A stretch of DNA of 64,000 nt from a virus, in the IMG/VR virus record IMGVR_UViG_3300043772_001024, positions 47,743 through 111,742 of that record. One strand, given 5' to 3'. Numbering within the stretch: the stretch's first letter is position 1; each line of letters begins with the position of its first letter. A program made the translations under genes and the position numbers. This document shows, one piece after another, positions 36,740-44,907 of the stretch. The notes beneath the pieces were generated by a model. That model was given only the letters and a program-made list of their open reading frames with translations. It did no database searches and had not been told where the DNA came from.

Positions 36740-37039
36740 TTAATCTTTAAGATTATCTAATGCATCTTCTTCCTCTTCTGTAGCAATTGCATCCCATTTA
36801 TCTAATGGACATGATGATGATAGAGATCTAGTCTTGAAATTAAGTGAACATCCACATTCATTACAACATGGAGCAGTGCCCTTTACAGCACATTTTCTTC
36901 CTTTATGTTCACAGTCCTCACAGATAGAATATCTTAGTCTTGCTATTTCTTCTACTGTTTCATCCCGGATTACAGAGTTAGTTATACCTTCAATTATCTG
37001 ATTCCGGTTTTGCCAAATTAGTTTTAGTGTGTTTTTCAT
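36740..37039 (-). CDS. Zinc-ribbon protein
   Basis: A 99-aa protein with eight or more ordered cysteines: RYSICEDCEHKGRKCAVKGT, then APCCNECGCSL and SSSCPLDKW. This R-x-x-x-C-x-x-C ... PCC-x-x-CGCSL ... CPL-x-KW pattern is a conserved small phage zinc protein. Likely nucleic-acid or protein binding. It lies beside the IHF-like gene (4-nt overlap), which may hint at a role in DNA organisation or late transcription; that is inference. Confidence 0.65.
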   Translation of the reverse strand: MKNTLKLIWQNRNQIIEGITNSVIRDETVEEIARLRYSICEDCEHKGRKCAVKGTAPCCNECGCSLNFKTRSLSSSCPLDKWDAIATEEEEDALDNLKD

Positions 37040-37422
37040 TGTTCATTCTTTTTAAGTTTATACTCTTCTTTCTTATTTAAAGTTTCCTGTTTTTTTAATG
37101 CCAGCTTGTCTAATTGCTTTTCTATATGATCTAAAGCTAATAGTTTTTTTTCCAACATCATCTTGTGGTGATAAGCATTAAATGTAGATGTGTCATGGTT
37201 GGTAAGTGCTTTTTTATATCTAGGCACCATCTTTCTTACAAAGCTTTCTTTTATAACAAATTGACCCAGACCCTCTACATTTATTCTTAAATGTTTTAAC
37301 CCAGTTATATTACTCTTTACTTCTTTATAATAGTACTCAATTAAATCCTCAACCAAATTAATTGGGATATTTAATTCTTCAGCTACTTCTTTATACAAAG
37401 ACTTTGACTTCTGTGGTATCAT
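37036..37422 (-). CDS. IHF/HU-like DNA-binding protein
   Basis: A 128-aa protein. Residues about 8-60 (YKEVAEELNIPINLVEDLIE, then GLKHLRINVEGLGQFVIK) have the helix-helix-strand pattern of the HU/IHF dimerisation half, and crAss-like phages encode an IHF-type subunit at this position. The remainder is a Lys-rich helical tail unlike bacterial IHF. It probably bends DNA in packaging or transcription. Overlaps both neighbours by 4 nt. Confidence 0.7.
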   Translation of the reverse strand: MIPQKSKSLYKEVAEELNIPINLVEDLIEYYYKEVKSNITGLKHLRINVEGLGQFVIKESFVRKMVPRYKKALTNHDTSTFNAYHHKMMLEKKLLALDHIEKQLDKLALKKQETLNKKEEYKLKKNEQ

Positions 37423-37778
37423 TTACCTAAAAATTTAAAGTCTAAAAGTATGTCTCCTTCAGTCTGCACTTTTAAAGCTGGGTCAATAAACACAACTTTT
37501 TTATTTGCAGGATCTTTGCTTACTAAATTATTCTTCTCACATTTATTAATACAGTTTCTTACTGTTTGCTCTGACTTAAATATCTTATGTTCATCAGATG
37601 CTTCATAACAAAAATGAGAGAGTTCAATTGGACCAAGTAATGACAACAGAGTTAAACATTCCAGATCAGACTCACTCATTGTTATACGGTTAATATAACA
37701 ATGAGTTAAGATCTGAAACTTAATGACATCATTTCTTGACATCACTACTCTTTTCTGTACCTGATTAACTAAAGCCAT
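37419..37778 (-). CDS. Probable winged-helix DNA-binding protein
   Basis: A 119-aa protein. The pattern SESDLECLTLLSLLGPIELS, HKIFKSEQTVRNCINKCEKN, NLVSKDPANKKVVFID reads as a helix-turn-helix with wing. crAss-like phages have a conserved small protein beside the IHF gene. The function is unknown; a regulator or small-terminase-like DNA binder are both possible. Confidence 0.55.
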   Translation of the reverse strand: MALVNQVQKRVVMSRNDVIKFQILTHCYINRITMSESDLECLTLLSLLGPIELSHFCYEASDEHKIFKSEQTVRNCINKCEKNNLVSKDPANKKVVFIDPALKVQTEGDILLDFKFLGK

Positions 37779-37780
37779 GA

Positions 37781-38065
37781 TTAGTCTTTCTTAAGCTTTC
37801 TTTTTGGAGCTTCTGTTTCTGGATACTCTAAGTCATCTTCTTCTTCACCATTCTCAGCATTCTTAGCTTCATTCATCATCATTGCATACTGCATCTGAAG
37901 ACTCATTCTTTTAAACCTTGCTTCATCAATAGCTAGAAGTTTTTGTTCATACACTAGTTGGGCATCAAGATAAGGTACTGAATCTGTGTAAAATTCAAGC
38001 ATAGAAGCCTTCTTTTCAGCTAGTTGCTCAGGAGTCAATTCCTCCTCAAAATGTTGGTTTTCCAT
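37781..38065 (-). CDS. Small acidic helical protein
   Basis: A 94-aa protein, first gene of the packaging operon after a terminator and a GTATATT motif. It is helical (EQKLLAIDEARFKRMSLQMQ) with an acidic-then-basic C-terminus. No recognised family. Its place at the head of the operon suggests an early step in late expression or packaging. Confidence 0.55.
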   Translation of the reverse strand: MENQHFEEELTPEQLAEKKASMLEFYTDSVPYLDAQLVYEQKLLAIDEARFKRMSLQMQYAMMMNEAKNAENGEEEDDLEYPETEAPKRKLKKD

Positions 38066-38090
38066 TTTATATATTTTAAAAGTTTAAGCA

Positions 38091-38097
38091 AATATAC
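38091..38097 (-). promoter_or_regulatory. TTGTATATTTG promoter-like motif before packaging operon
   Basis: The minus-strand read is AATTGTATATTTGC, containing a TATATTTG that also fits the Bacteroidota -7 element TAnnTTTG. It is 26 nt upstream of the first packaging gene and follows a terminator. Confidence 0.5.
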
Positions 38098-38128
38098 AAT
38101 TTTATGTTTAAACTAAATATATTTAAAA

Positions 38129-38160
38129 CAAAAAATCCAGGCATACAAAGTACCTGGATT
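38129..38160 (-). terminator. Terminator between lysis and packaging units
   Basis: Perfect 8-bp stem AATCCAGG / CCTGGATT, 11-nt loop, followed on the minus strand by TTTTTTGT. Confidence 0.8.
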
Positions 38161-38180
38161 AGTATGAGTAAAATTATAAT

Positions 38181-38471
38181 TTATTTTTCTCTTTGGTTTT
38201 TCATCCACAGTGCACCAGCTGTTCCTGCTAAGGCTGCACCTACAGTTCCTAATATCCCACCTTTGCTATCTTTAGATTTACCTTTGCTTTTAAATTTTTG
38301 TCTACATCTTTTTTTTCCAGGACCTCCAGGGCCAGCGCATTCAGACATAACATCTGTTGCTCCACCAACTTCATAGCTTTTCATTGATCTTATCATTGGT
38401 GCAGGTCCACCTTTTTTCATTGACTTACAAAATACTGTAGCATCTGTAACTCCTTTTAGTCCATTTTTCAT
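38181..38471 (-). CDS. Small xxGG-motif protein with hydrophobic C-terminal segment
   Basis: A 96-aa basic protein with MKKGGPAPMIRSM, YEVGGATDVMS and SKGG motifs, a short Cys cluster (CAGPGGPGKKRC) and a C-terminal Gly/Ala-rich hydrophobic stretch (GILGTVGAALAGTAGALWMK) that could be a membrane segment or glycine zipper. It lies between the lysis cassette and the terminator. Virion-associated by motif, possibly membrane-active during ejection or lysis; inference. Confidence 0.55.
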   Translation of the reverse strand: MKNGLKGVTDATVFCKSMKKGGPAPMIRSMKSYEVGGATDVMSECAGPGGPGKKRCRQKFKSKGKSKDSKGGILGTVGAALAGTAGALWMKNQREK

Positions 38472-38473
38472 AG

Positions 38474-38632
38474 TTATCTATTTTTAAGTGTTAAGTTTAA
38501 TATAGTAAAAGAATAGAAGTTTCTGTTTGGGTCTATCTCTATAGAGAACAGATCAAGCATAGATACTCTAGCTCTAACGGTAATTGTTTTCCAATTAGGT
38601 TTGTGACTTTTCCAGTTGTTTCTAAACTTCAT
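38474..38632 (-). CDS. Small hypothetical protein (52 aa)
   Basis: I chose the ATG at 38630-38632 (MKFRNNWKSHKPNWKTITVR) because it starts just after the amidase stop. The end (DPNRNFYSFTILNLTLKNR) overlaps a CTATATT motif on the DNA level. Proteins with the N-W-K-(x)-H-K-P-N-W pattern appear in related phages. No function known. Confidence 0.5.
   Translation of the reverse strand: MKFRNNWKSHKPNWKTITVRARVSMLDLFSIEIDPNRNFYSFTILNLTLKNR
38499..38505 (-). promoter_or_regulatory. CTATATT promoter-like motif inside a coding end
   Basis: The minus-strand read is CTTTTACTATATTAAAC, 28 nt upstream of the 96-aa gene and embedded in the last codons of the 52-aa gene. Weak evidence, listed for the motif set. 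Confidence 0.3.
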
Positions 38633-38633
38633 A

Positions 38634-39512
38634 CTATAAGGATAATAACATATCAATTAATTCTTGCTGTGGAAACATATCCACTTTTCCTCTTATTATG
38701 TTAGTATGAGAATACATACCTGGAGTCTTGTTTGCTCTATCAAGATCTAATACATCAAATCCATCAGCTCCTCTTGCTTTAACATATTCTACTAAACCTA
38801 CTCTAGGGTCAATATCATATTTGTCAGCTACAAAAAGGATCCATTGCTTCAATGTTTCAATCTGAGCATCTGAGTATTTATGCCAGAACTGAAAACCACG
38901 GAATGGTTTAGCCAACTTAACTATCTGGTTAGGATCTGCTGGTGTACCAACATAAGTCTTTCCATTAACTATCTGACCCATACAACATACTTCAATAGCT
39001 ACAGAGTTTCTATGCATAACAGAATTACCTGTACCTGTGTGCCACCCATATCCTCCTTCTGGAAAACATTGGATTAATTCACCGTCATACTTGGTATTAC
39101 CATTTCTTACAGATTGACCACCTAATATAAATTCAGTAGCTACATTACCTCTGTTATCTCTAGCCCACATATCAGCAACTTGGTATGGATCTTCCCATCC
39201 TGCTGTGTGGTGTAAGAATATCCATTGTTTTTTTACAGGACCAGGGAAGTAAGTTCCTACTGGCATATAATGTTTCTTAATCTCTAATGCTTTTTCTACT
39301 TCTAGATTCTCAGCATTGTCAGTATTAAGAATACCCATATGAGCCCAAGTCTTAGGACCAACTACTCCATCAGGTACTAAACCATTTTTCTTTTGGTAAG
39401 ATTTTACTGCTGATTCTGTTTTTGGACCAAAGATTCCGTCAGCTGTAAGTTTTAAAAATTCTTGAAGAGTCACCACTGCTGGGCCCTTACTTCCTTTCTT
39501 TAAAACATCCAT
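38634..39512 (-). CDS. N-acetylmuramoyl-L-alanine amidase endolysin with PG-binding domain
   Basis: A 292-aa two-domain endolysin. Residues about 5-60 form a PG_binding_1 domain (LQEFLKLTADGIFGPKTESA, then DGVVGPKTWAHMG). Residues about 90-280 form an Amidase_2 (T7 lysozyme-like) domain with predicted zinc ligands His101/102 (FLHHTAGW), His158-region (GYGWHTG) and His269 (GMYSHTNI), and a downstream Lys/Asp pair (RGKVDMF). It cleaves the peptide from MurNAc at lysis. There is no signal peptide, so holin release is expected; holin-like genes lie directly upstream. Confidence 0.85.
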   Translation of the reverse strand: MDVLKKGSKGPAVVTLQEFLKLTADGIFGPKTESAVKSYQKKNGLVPDGVVGPKTWAHMGILNTDNAENLEVEKALEIKKHYMPVGTYFPGPVKKQWIFLHHTAGWEDPYQVADMWARDNRGNVATEFILGGQSVRNGNTKYDGELIQCFPEGGYGWHTGTGNSVMHRNSVAIEVCCMGQIVNGKTYVGTPADPNQIVKLAKPFRGFQFWHKYSDAQIETLKQWILFVADKYDIDPRVGLVEYVKARGADGFDVLDLDRANKTPGMYSHTNIIRGKVDMFPQQELIDMLLSL

Positions 39513-39817
39513 TATTTCTTACGGTTAAATTTTTTACTCATCATATGAGCAACCCATTTACCAACTCTTTGTAGTACTGGAGTCTCAGCTTCTACTTTAA
39601 CTGTAGTGCCTTTATCTGTCTTAGTAACTTCTACATCTAATTTTCTAGAGTCTAGTACAAACTTCTTTTCTTCTTCATCAGCTTTTACTGTAACATCTAC
39701 TTTAGGTGTATCTACTACTACATCTAATTTTTTGTCTTTTTTCTTAACACTTACTCTGGTTTTCTTTACCTTAACTTCAGCATTAATTTCCACTGGTGTT
39801 TTTGCTTTCTTTGCCAT
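39512..39817 (-). CDS. Lys/Val-rich protein of lysis cassette
   Basis: A 101-aa protein of alternating Lys/Val/Asp (VKVKKTRVSVKKKDKKLDVV), predicted beta-rich or disordered, ending in VAHMMSKKFNRKK. It overlaps the holin-like gene by 35 nt in another frame and the amidase start by 1 nt. No family recognised. Perhaps an accessory of lysis or a small virion protein. Confidence 0.5.
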   Translation of the reverse strand: MAKKAKTPVEINAEVKVKKTRVSVKKKDKKLDVVVDTPKVDVTVKADEEEKKFVLDSRKLDVEVTKTDKGTTVKVEAETPVLQRVGKWVAHMMSKKFNRKK

Positions 39818-40061
39818 CTTTCTTTTTTTTATTGGTTATTGTTTTTTTATCTTGGTTATCTTCAACAGTTAGTTGAGATAAAGTAGCTGCTACTGTTCCT
39901 GCAGTTACTAAATAACCAGCTACTGTAACTACTGCTGCTGGTAATGTTATTGGAGCTGCAACTATTACTCCTGCTGCTGCACCTACTGCAATAGCAATCT
40001 TCTGTACATTCTTCCAGAATTTAGGAGTAGAAGCATTCCATCTTTTTTTTATATTAGTCAT
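39783..40061 (-). CDS. Holin-like membrane protein
   Basis: A 92-aa protein. A basic N-terminus (IKKRWNASTPKFWKNVQKIA) precedes two hydrophobic segments (about 24-46 and 50-65; VGAAAGVIVAAPITLPAAVV, YLVTAGTVAATLSQL) and a charged Lys-rich C-terminus. Two TM segments, small size, basic tail and position next to the amidase fit a class II-type holin common in Bacteroidota phages. It would permeabilise the inner membrane to release the endolysin. Confidence 0.65.
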   Translation of the reverse strand: MTNIKKRWNASTPKFWKNVQKIAIAVGAAAGVIVAAPITLPAAVVTVAGYLVTAGTVAATLSQLTVEDNQDKKTITNKKKKDGKESKNTSGN

Positions 40062-40329
40062 GTCTGCTATTTATTATGAATAACTTTACTGCATCTGACA
40101 ATTCACTAACATTCTTTGCTAAGTTTTTAATTTCAAGCTGTGTCAGTTCTTGTAGTGCTTGATATTTTATTTGACTTTCTTGTTGTACTAGTTCTATTTT
40201 ACCTTTTAATTTACCTTGTTCTTCTGTATTTTTTCTAACATCAGAGTGTATCATTTTTAAAAAGTATCCAAATATAGTAAAAATTAAACTAGCTATAAAA
40301 AGGATGAGTGTCATTAACCAGGTTTCCAT
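40054..40329 (-). CDS. Membrane-anchored coiled-coil protein of lysis cassette
   Basis: A 91-aa protein. One N-terminal TM segment (LMTLILFIASLIFTIFGYFL) and a long coiled coil (about 35-85; GKLKGKIELVQQESQIKYQA). This layout resembles small Rz/i-spanin or XhlA-like lysis partners. First gene of the lysis operon, overlapping the holin by 8 nt. Spanin versus holin partner cannot be settled from sequence. Confidence 0.6.
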   Translation of the reverse strand: METWLMTLILFIASLIFTIFGYFLKMIHSDVRKNTEEQGKLKGKIELVQQESQIKYQALQELTQLEIKNLAKNVSELSDAVKLFIINSRHD

Positions 40330-40358
40330 TGTTATTATGTTATAAATATATATATAAT

Positions 40359-40365
40359 AATATAC
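40359..40365 (-). promoter_or_regulatory. GTATATT late-promoter-like motif before lysis operon
   Basis: The minus-strand read is TTTTTTGTATATTATTAT, 30 nt upstream of the first lysis gene, in an 83-nt gap. Confidence 0.5.
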
Positions 40366-40412
40366 AAAAAATAAATGAAACTACAATAGGTTAATAGGTA
40401 TTTTTACTTATA

Positions 40413-40724
40413 TTAAGCCATGTCAATGATTACTTCATACCCCATTTGCTCATAAGCTATCTTAGCATATTTGTGAGCTGTCTCTAAAGATTGAGTTTCA
40501 CCTGCCTCTAAATCAGATTTATAACTTCCAATAGGAACATCTGTATATAAAATTTTACCTTCTTCAAATGTTGCTTTGTTTGCAAATGTTGCTACTTCAC
40601 CTTCAATAGTGTTTCCTGGGAAATCACCTAAGAATCTGATTCTACCATAAACCTCTGGTAACTCAATACCTGTTCCTGAGATTGTAATCTTTTTTTCTTC
40701 TGTTGCTTTAATTAAAATTGCCAT
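40413..40724 (-). CDS. Hypothetical protein at end of tail-fibre unit
   Basis: A 103-aa beta-rich protein (MAILIKATEEKKITISGTGIE; VYGRIRFLGDFPGNTIEGEV) with a C-terminal helix. It follows a tail fibre gene by 27 nt and may be a fibre base, cap or assembly partner. No family recognised. Confidence 0.55.
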   Translation of the reverse strand: MAILIKATEEKKITISGTGIELPEVYGRIRFLGDFPGNTIEGEVATFANKATFEEGKILYTDVPIGSYKSDLEAGETQSLETAHKYAKIAYEQMGYEVIIDMA

Positions 40725-40750
40725 AATATATTTTTTTGTAAAGATAGTAA

Positions 40751-42451
40751 TTATCCTAATAATCCTAAATTAGTTAATATAGTAACTAAGTCACCAACTG
40801 TTGCTATACCTGCACTTGATTGTTTATATAATTTAATTACATCTCCAACCTCTGTTCTAAAATGTGGTGCTGCATTACCTGCTGTTATGTCTGCTGAGTA
40901 TTGTTGGAATGAATCAGTAATATTTGTAGATGGTACTGATGTATGATTTCTTACTACTAATGTATTTCCACCATCTCCCATAAATGTAGTTACATTGGCA
41001 TCTGTTAATATAGTATTGTTTTTCCCACTTAATAATAAGCTACCATTACCTCTAAACATTTGGCTTTGGCGATAATCATTAAAGAATACATTAAATACTT
41101 CATTTGCACTATAAGTTATAAAACCACCATTACCTGATCTTCCTAAATGAATTGAACTATTACCACCATAAGTATCCTGAGAAGCATTACCAATTCTAAT
41201 TGATGAGTCACCAGATGTTGTATTACCAATACCCATGACTATATTCCTCATCCCATTTATAGAATTAGAAGAACCAACAACAACATAATTATCAACGGAA
41301 CCACTTAAAGTATTTGAATTACCAAATACTGTATTTGTATAATTAGCAATGGATGTATTTCCTGTTCCTACATACAACGAACCAAATGTATTTGTTTGTA
41401 TAAAAGTTCCTGCTGTTGTATCTATTTTTGGATTAGATGGAATTACTATTGTGCCATTTCCTTGCACAGTTAAAATATTCGCACTATCAGCACTATTCCT
41501 AACTCTAAATGCTAAGTCAGTTGATAATGCACCTTGTGCTCTTACGTCAAGTCTTGCACCTGGTGTTGATGCTTCTGTCCCAATTCCTACCGTACCACTA
41601 CTATTTATTGTAAATATGGGATTAGTTGTTAAATTACCTGCATTATTACCATGAACATTGAAAAAATTGACATTTGTACCTGCATTACCTATTCTTAAAG
41701 TTGCTTGAGCTCCTATCCCTGTAACATGAAAAACATTATGAAATTGATTTCTTATTTGTATATTATGAGTTTGTGTTCCTGATGAATACATGGCAACACC
41801 ACCATTATTTCCAACCGTTAAGCTACTTCCTATTTGTATTGATTTAGTTCCTGCCGACTCAGGAAATACAAAAACACCGCCTTCACTTAATGCTTGAAAC
41901 CTTACTATTTCTATGTTACTGGTATTGTCATTTTTAAATAAGGAAAGTTCAGACCCTTTATTGAAAGTACCTACTGTAATTTTTCTTAATCTTGTATATC
42001 CAATTCCCGTTACATCATTATTCTCTATTTCTAACATACTGTTAGAAAAAGTTGTTTTTCCATCACCCTGAGCAGAAATAATATTCTGCGTACCAGCACT
42101 ATTCTGAATTTGAAATGGTATATCAGTAGCAGCAGTACCTACAGCCTTTAATCCTAATCTTTTTAATGTATTGTCATAAGTGAAGTTAGCATCTTGCTGA
42201 ACTACTCCACCTGCTTGAAAGAATACTCTACCATCTGTTCCTGATGTTACAGCTGTTGTTCCTACTGTTATTCCACTTCCTGAGAATATTTCTTGGACAA
42301 CTCCTGTAGAATCTTTATAGTGAACTAACTTATCTGCCTTATCATAGAAATAAGTACTGTTAGCTACAGATGCCCAATCTGCAGAAGTATCAGTAACTAC
42401 TGTGTAGTTAATAGCTCCTGCCATTGTTGTTGTTACTGCTGTTACTGCCAT
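40751..42451 (-). CDS. Tail fibre protein
   Basis: A 566-aa beta-rich protein. The N-terminal DTSADWASVANSTYFYDKAD segment and following NLxxQxDANFTYD are typical of fibre attachment regions in Bacteroidota phages. Repeats of the type GNGTIVIPSN / SGTVGIGTEASTPGARLDVR / NSADSANILTVQGNGT make a shaft, and the end IATVGDLVTILTNLGLLG is a common C-terminus. Probably a host-recognition fibre. Overlaps the next gene by 10 nt. Confidence 0.7.
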   Translation of the reverse strand: MAVTAVTTTMAGAINYTVVTDTSADWASVANSTYFYDKADKLVHYKDSTGVVQEIFSGSGITVGTTAVTSGTDGRVFFQAGGVVQQDANFTYDNTLKRLGLKAVGTAATDIPFQIQNSAGTQNIISAQGDGKTTFSNSMLEIENNDVTGIGYTRLRKITVGTFNKGSELSLFKNDNTSNIEIVRFQALSEGGVFVFPESAGTKSIQIGSSLTVGNNGGVAMYSSGTQTHNIQIRNQFHNVFHVTGIGAQATLRIGNAGTNVNFFNVHGNNAGNLTTNPIFTINSSGTVGIGTEASTPGARLDVRAQGALSTDLAFRVRNSADSANILTVQGNGTIVIPSNPKIDTTAGTFIQTNTFGSLYVGTGNTSIANYTNTVFGNSNTLSGSVDNYVVVGSSNSINGMRNIVMGIGNTTSGDSSIRIGNASQDTYGGNSSIHLGRSGNGGFITYSANEVFNVFFNDYRQSQMFRGNGSLLLSGKNNTILTDANVTTFMGDGGNTLVVRNHTSVPSTNITDSFQQYSADITAGNAAPHFRTEVGDVIKLYKQSSAGIATVGDLVTILTNLGLLG

Positions 42452-42762
42452 GATGTAAATGTATTATAAAAGTTATCAAATATTAATTTTTCTGAATTAG
42501 ACAGTGTATCATATTCAAATTCTTGCATAGACTTTACTTCTAATTTTTCAACCAATAAAAGAACATATCTTTTAACATCATCTTCTGTTACAAAAATTTG
42601 ATTATATATATCTGTATTTTTGCTATTAGCTAAATTAATAAAATCTTGATAAGATAAGTTTTCATCTCCTGATAAATCACTTATAATATAAGTTTTTACT
42701 GCTGAATCAACAGTGCTTATTAGTTCATTATAGTCTAATAATATATCTACTTTAGTTATCAT
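42442..42762 (-). CDS. Small acidic protein of fibre operon
   Basis: A 106-aa acidic helical protein (DVKRYVLLLVEKLEVKSMQE; LSNSEKLIFDNFYNTFTSWQ) that overlaps both flanking fibre genes. Size, acidity and position suggest a fibre assembly chaperone or attachment cap, by inference only. Confidence 0.55.
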   Translation of the reverse strand: MITKVDILLDYNELISTVDSAVKTYIISDLSGDENLSYQDFINLANSKNTDIYNQIFVTEDDVKRYVLLLVEKLEVKSMQEFEYDTLSNSEKLIFDNFYNTFTSWQ

Positions 42763-44099
42763 AATAATATATTTCCTTGATTATCTTGTGTATTTATTAA
42801 GCCTTGTGTAATGTTAGCATTTACTGGTGTAGTTGCTGTTCTAAATGAAGTATTAGCATATTTAACTGTAGCAGCAGCAGTTGAATTAATACAATTTGCA
42901 GATGTACTAGCTACATCAATAAGACAATTAGCTATTTCATTTAATGTTGCACCACTCATTCTAACAGCATGACCTCCTGCATTACTCCAACCCGAAACTA
43001 TGGTGCAATTTAATAATGAAATTGCTCCTGCGTTTGATACAATTGCTCCTGCTGAATATAAGAAACAATTATAAAATTTATATCTTCCATCACCATAATT
43101 AAAGTGAAGTGCTATTGCATTTCCCGATGTAGAATATGCTTGGCAATTTTGAGCAATTGTGCTATAAAAACAAGTTCCCGAAACTGACCTTGCAATACAA
43201 TTATAAATAGTTTGTGAGCCTAAAAGTTGCCCATCAAAACAAGCACCCGTATTAGTAGTTACTTGACAATTATAAGCACCATTAACAGCTTGAACTCCAA
43301 TACCACTTGTTAAACAATTTATAACACATTCATAAATTGTGCTACTACTTCCTGATATCCCCGTACCACTTTGAGTAATAATAATAGATTGTCTTGCAAT
43401 TCCTGATGAAAATCCACCCGAAGTACCCGTACATTCAATATAGCAATTATTAATTGTACTACCTGTATTACCACCAGCAATAGCAGTACCTCCACCATTT
43501 GTAATACAAGTTAAGTTGTTTGCTATAAAAGCATGTAAAGCATCACCTGACATAATAGGTGAATTTCCTGATGTAACAGTATATCTTACAACACAACCAC
43601 TAAAATCAATTCTTGAAGAAATATATGCAGATGTACCAATGAATGCAAAAATTTGATTACCTGCTGATGCTGTATTTGTTCTTGTAATGTTTATATTATA
43701 AAATGCAAATGTTCCTCCTACTGTTGAGTTATAAGAAAACATTACTCCAGAGTTGTTAGTATATGTATATGTATGACCATTACCATTTATAATAACTTCA
43801 CTTTTCATAGCAATAGTAACATTTGCTGTTTCAGTAACGTCTGCAAATAATTCAATAGTCTGACCTGCAGTTGCAGCAGCCATTGCTAAAGTTAATGTAG
43901 CATAGTAAGTATAAACTCCACTAGCATTTGAAATACCCCAAACACCAGAAGATCCTGTTACATTCACAGTAACATTATTACCAGAAGTTGTAGCTGTTAC
44001 ACCTGTTCCTGTAAAGTCAATTTGAGCTACATCAGATGTAAGTGTAGAACCTTCATCTAATATTTTAATTGATTTTCCTATATTAATCCCTGTACTCAT
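42759..44099 (-). CDS. Parallel beta-helix tail fibre / tailspike-like protein
   Basis: A 446-aa protein. A short N-terminal domain (GINIGKSIKILDEGSTLTSD), then DVTETANVTIAMKSEVIING and many short strand repeats with NC/SGC/NN turns (INNCYIECTGTSGG, YECVINCLTSG, YNCIARSVSGTC), typical of a right-handed parallel beta-helix such as pectate-lyase-like tailspikes. Polysaccharide binding or depolymerase activity is possible, but no catalytic acids can be assigned. Confidence 0.65.
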   Translation of the reverse strand: MSTGINIGKSIKILDEGSTLTSDVAQIDFTGTGVTATTSGNNVTVNVTGSSGVWGISNASGVYTYYATLTLAMAAATAGQTIELFADVTETANVTIAMKSEVIINGNGHTYTYTNNSGVMFSYNSTVGGTFAFYNINITRTNTASAGNQIFAFIGTSAYISSRIDFSGCVVRYTVTSGNSPIMSGDALHAFIANNLTCITNGGGTAIAGGNTGSTINNCYIECTGTSGGFSSGIARQSIIITQSGTGISGSSSTIYECVINCLTSGIGVQAVNGAYNCQVTTNTGACFDGQLLGSQTIYNCIARSVSGTCFYSTIAQNCQAYSTSGNAIALHFNYGDGRYKFYNCFLYSAGAIVSNAGAISLLNCTIVSGWSNAGGHAVRMSGATLNEIANCLIDVASTSANCINSTAAATVKYANTSFRTATTPVNANITQGLINTQDNQGNILL

Positions 44100-44101
44100 T
44101 T

Positions 44102-44656
44102 TTAATATGTTTTATTTAATATGCAAATATCGCTATAAATACTATTACCTAAATTAGCAGCCCCCCATTGAACTGTAATATCTAAAGTATTAGCTATTGT
44201 TGTATCAAAGGTTGTGCTATTAACATCATTAAAAGCAAATCCTTCCGTAACACCATTTGATGTCTTAGTATAATGAAATGTACCTAATGTAACTATAGAT
44301 GCTACACCTGACCCTCCTAATGCTCTTACAGTGAAATCTACATTCAAAGAGAATACATTGTTTGTAATATTAGTTATTGCCTTAGCACCACTGTCAGCTA
44401 ATATAGAAGTACCATCCTTTACTTTTACTCTTATGGTTTGGTTATTAGCTACATTTAGTACGCCAGCTATTATAGCTCTAAAGCTATCACCTACTTTAAA
44501 GAAGTTAGCAGGTACAGATAAACTACCTACACCACCATTTATTAATGATGTCTCTACAGCTGTATTAGTAATAGGAGTACTGTTTGCTGTTTGAGCAAAT
44601 AACCCTCCTGTAATAGTATAAGGATTAGCAGATAATATATTTATCTGTGTACTCAT
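44102..44656 (-). CDS. Tail fibre domain protein
   Basis: A 184-aa beta-rich protein (SLSVPANFFKVGDSFRAIIA; GTSILADSGAKAITNITNNV; LDITVQWGAANLGNSIYSDI) like receptor-binding domains of phage fibres. It overlaps the downstream small gene by 4 nt. Likely a host-recognition tip or fibre subunit. Confidence 0.6.
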   Translation of the reverse strand: MSTQINILSANPYTITGGLFAQTANSTPITNTAVETSLINGGVGSLSVPANFFKVGDSFRAIIAGVLNVANNQTIRVKVKDGTSILADSGAKAITNITNNVFSLNVDFTVRALGGSGVASIVTLGTFHYTKTSNGVTEGFAFNDVNSTTFDTTIANTLDITVQWGAANLGNSIYSDICILNKTY

Positions 44657-44907
44657 GCTTCAAAAGGTGGTGGTGTTGGCTTCGGTTCGTATGGTATTAA
44701 GTCAAGGTCTTTTACCCAAAGATAATCAGGGTTTACACACTGCTTCATTTCTTCAACTGATATTACCCAGTTGTCATTCAAGTCCTGAATAGGATTAAAA
44801 TAAGAGTCAGGTGCATACCATTGTCCTAATAATTCGTCTTTTTGTAGCTCAGTTAATAAACCTACATAGGTCAACTTTTGTTCTGCTGTTAGTTGTGTTA
44901 GTTTCAT
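44653..44907 (-). CDS. Small fibre-associated protein (assembly-type)
   Basis: An 84-aa protein. LTAEQKLTYVGLLTELQKDE, then YFNPIQDLNDNWVISVEEM and a Pro-rich end (IPYEPKPTPPPFEA). It overlaps both flanking fibre genes by 4 nt. The position and size resemble fibre assembly chaperones; similar small proteins accompany tail fibres in Bacteroidota phages. Confidence 0.6.
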   Translation of the reverse strand: MKLTQLTAEQKLTYVGLLTELQKDELLGQWYAPDSYFNPIQDLNDNWVISVEEMKQCVNPDYLWVKDLDLIPYEPKPTPPPFEA

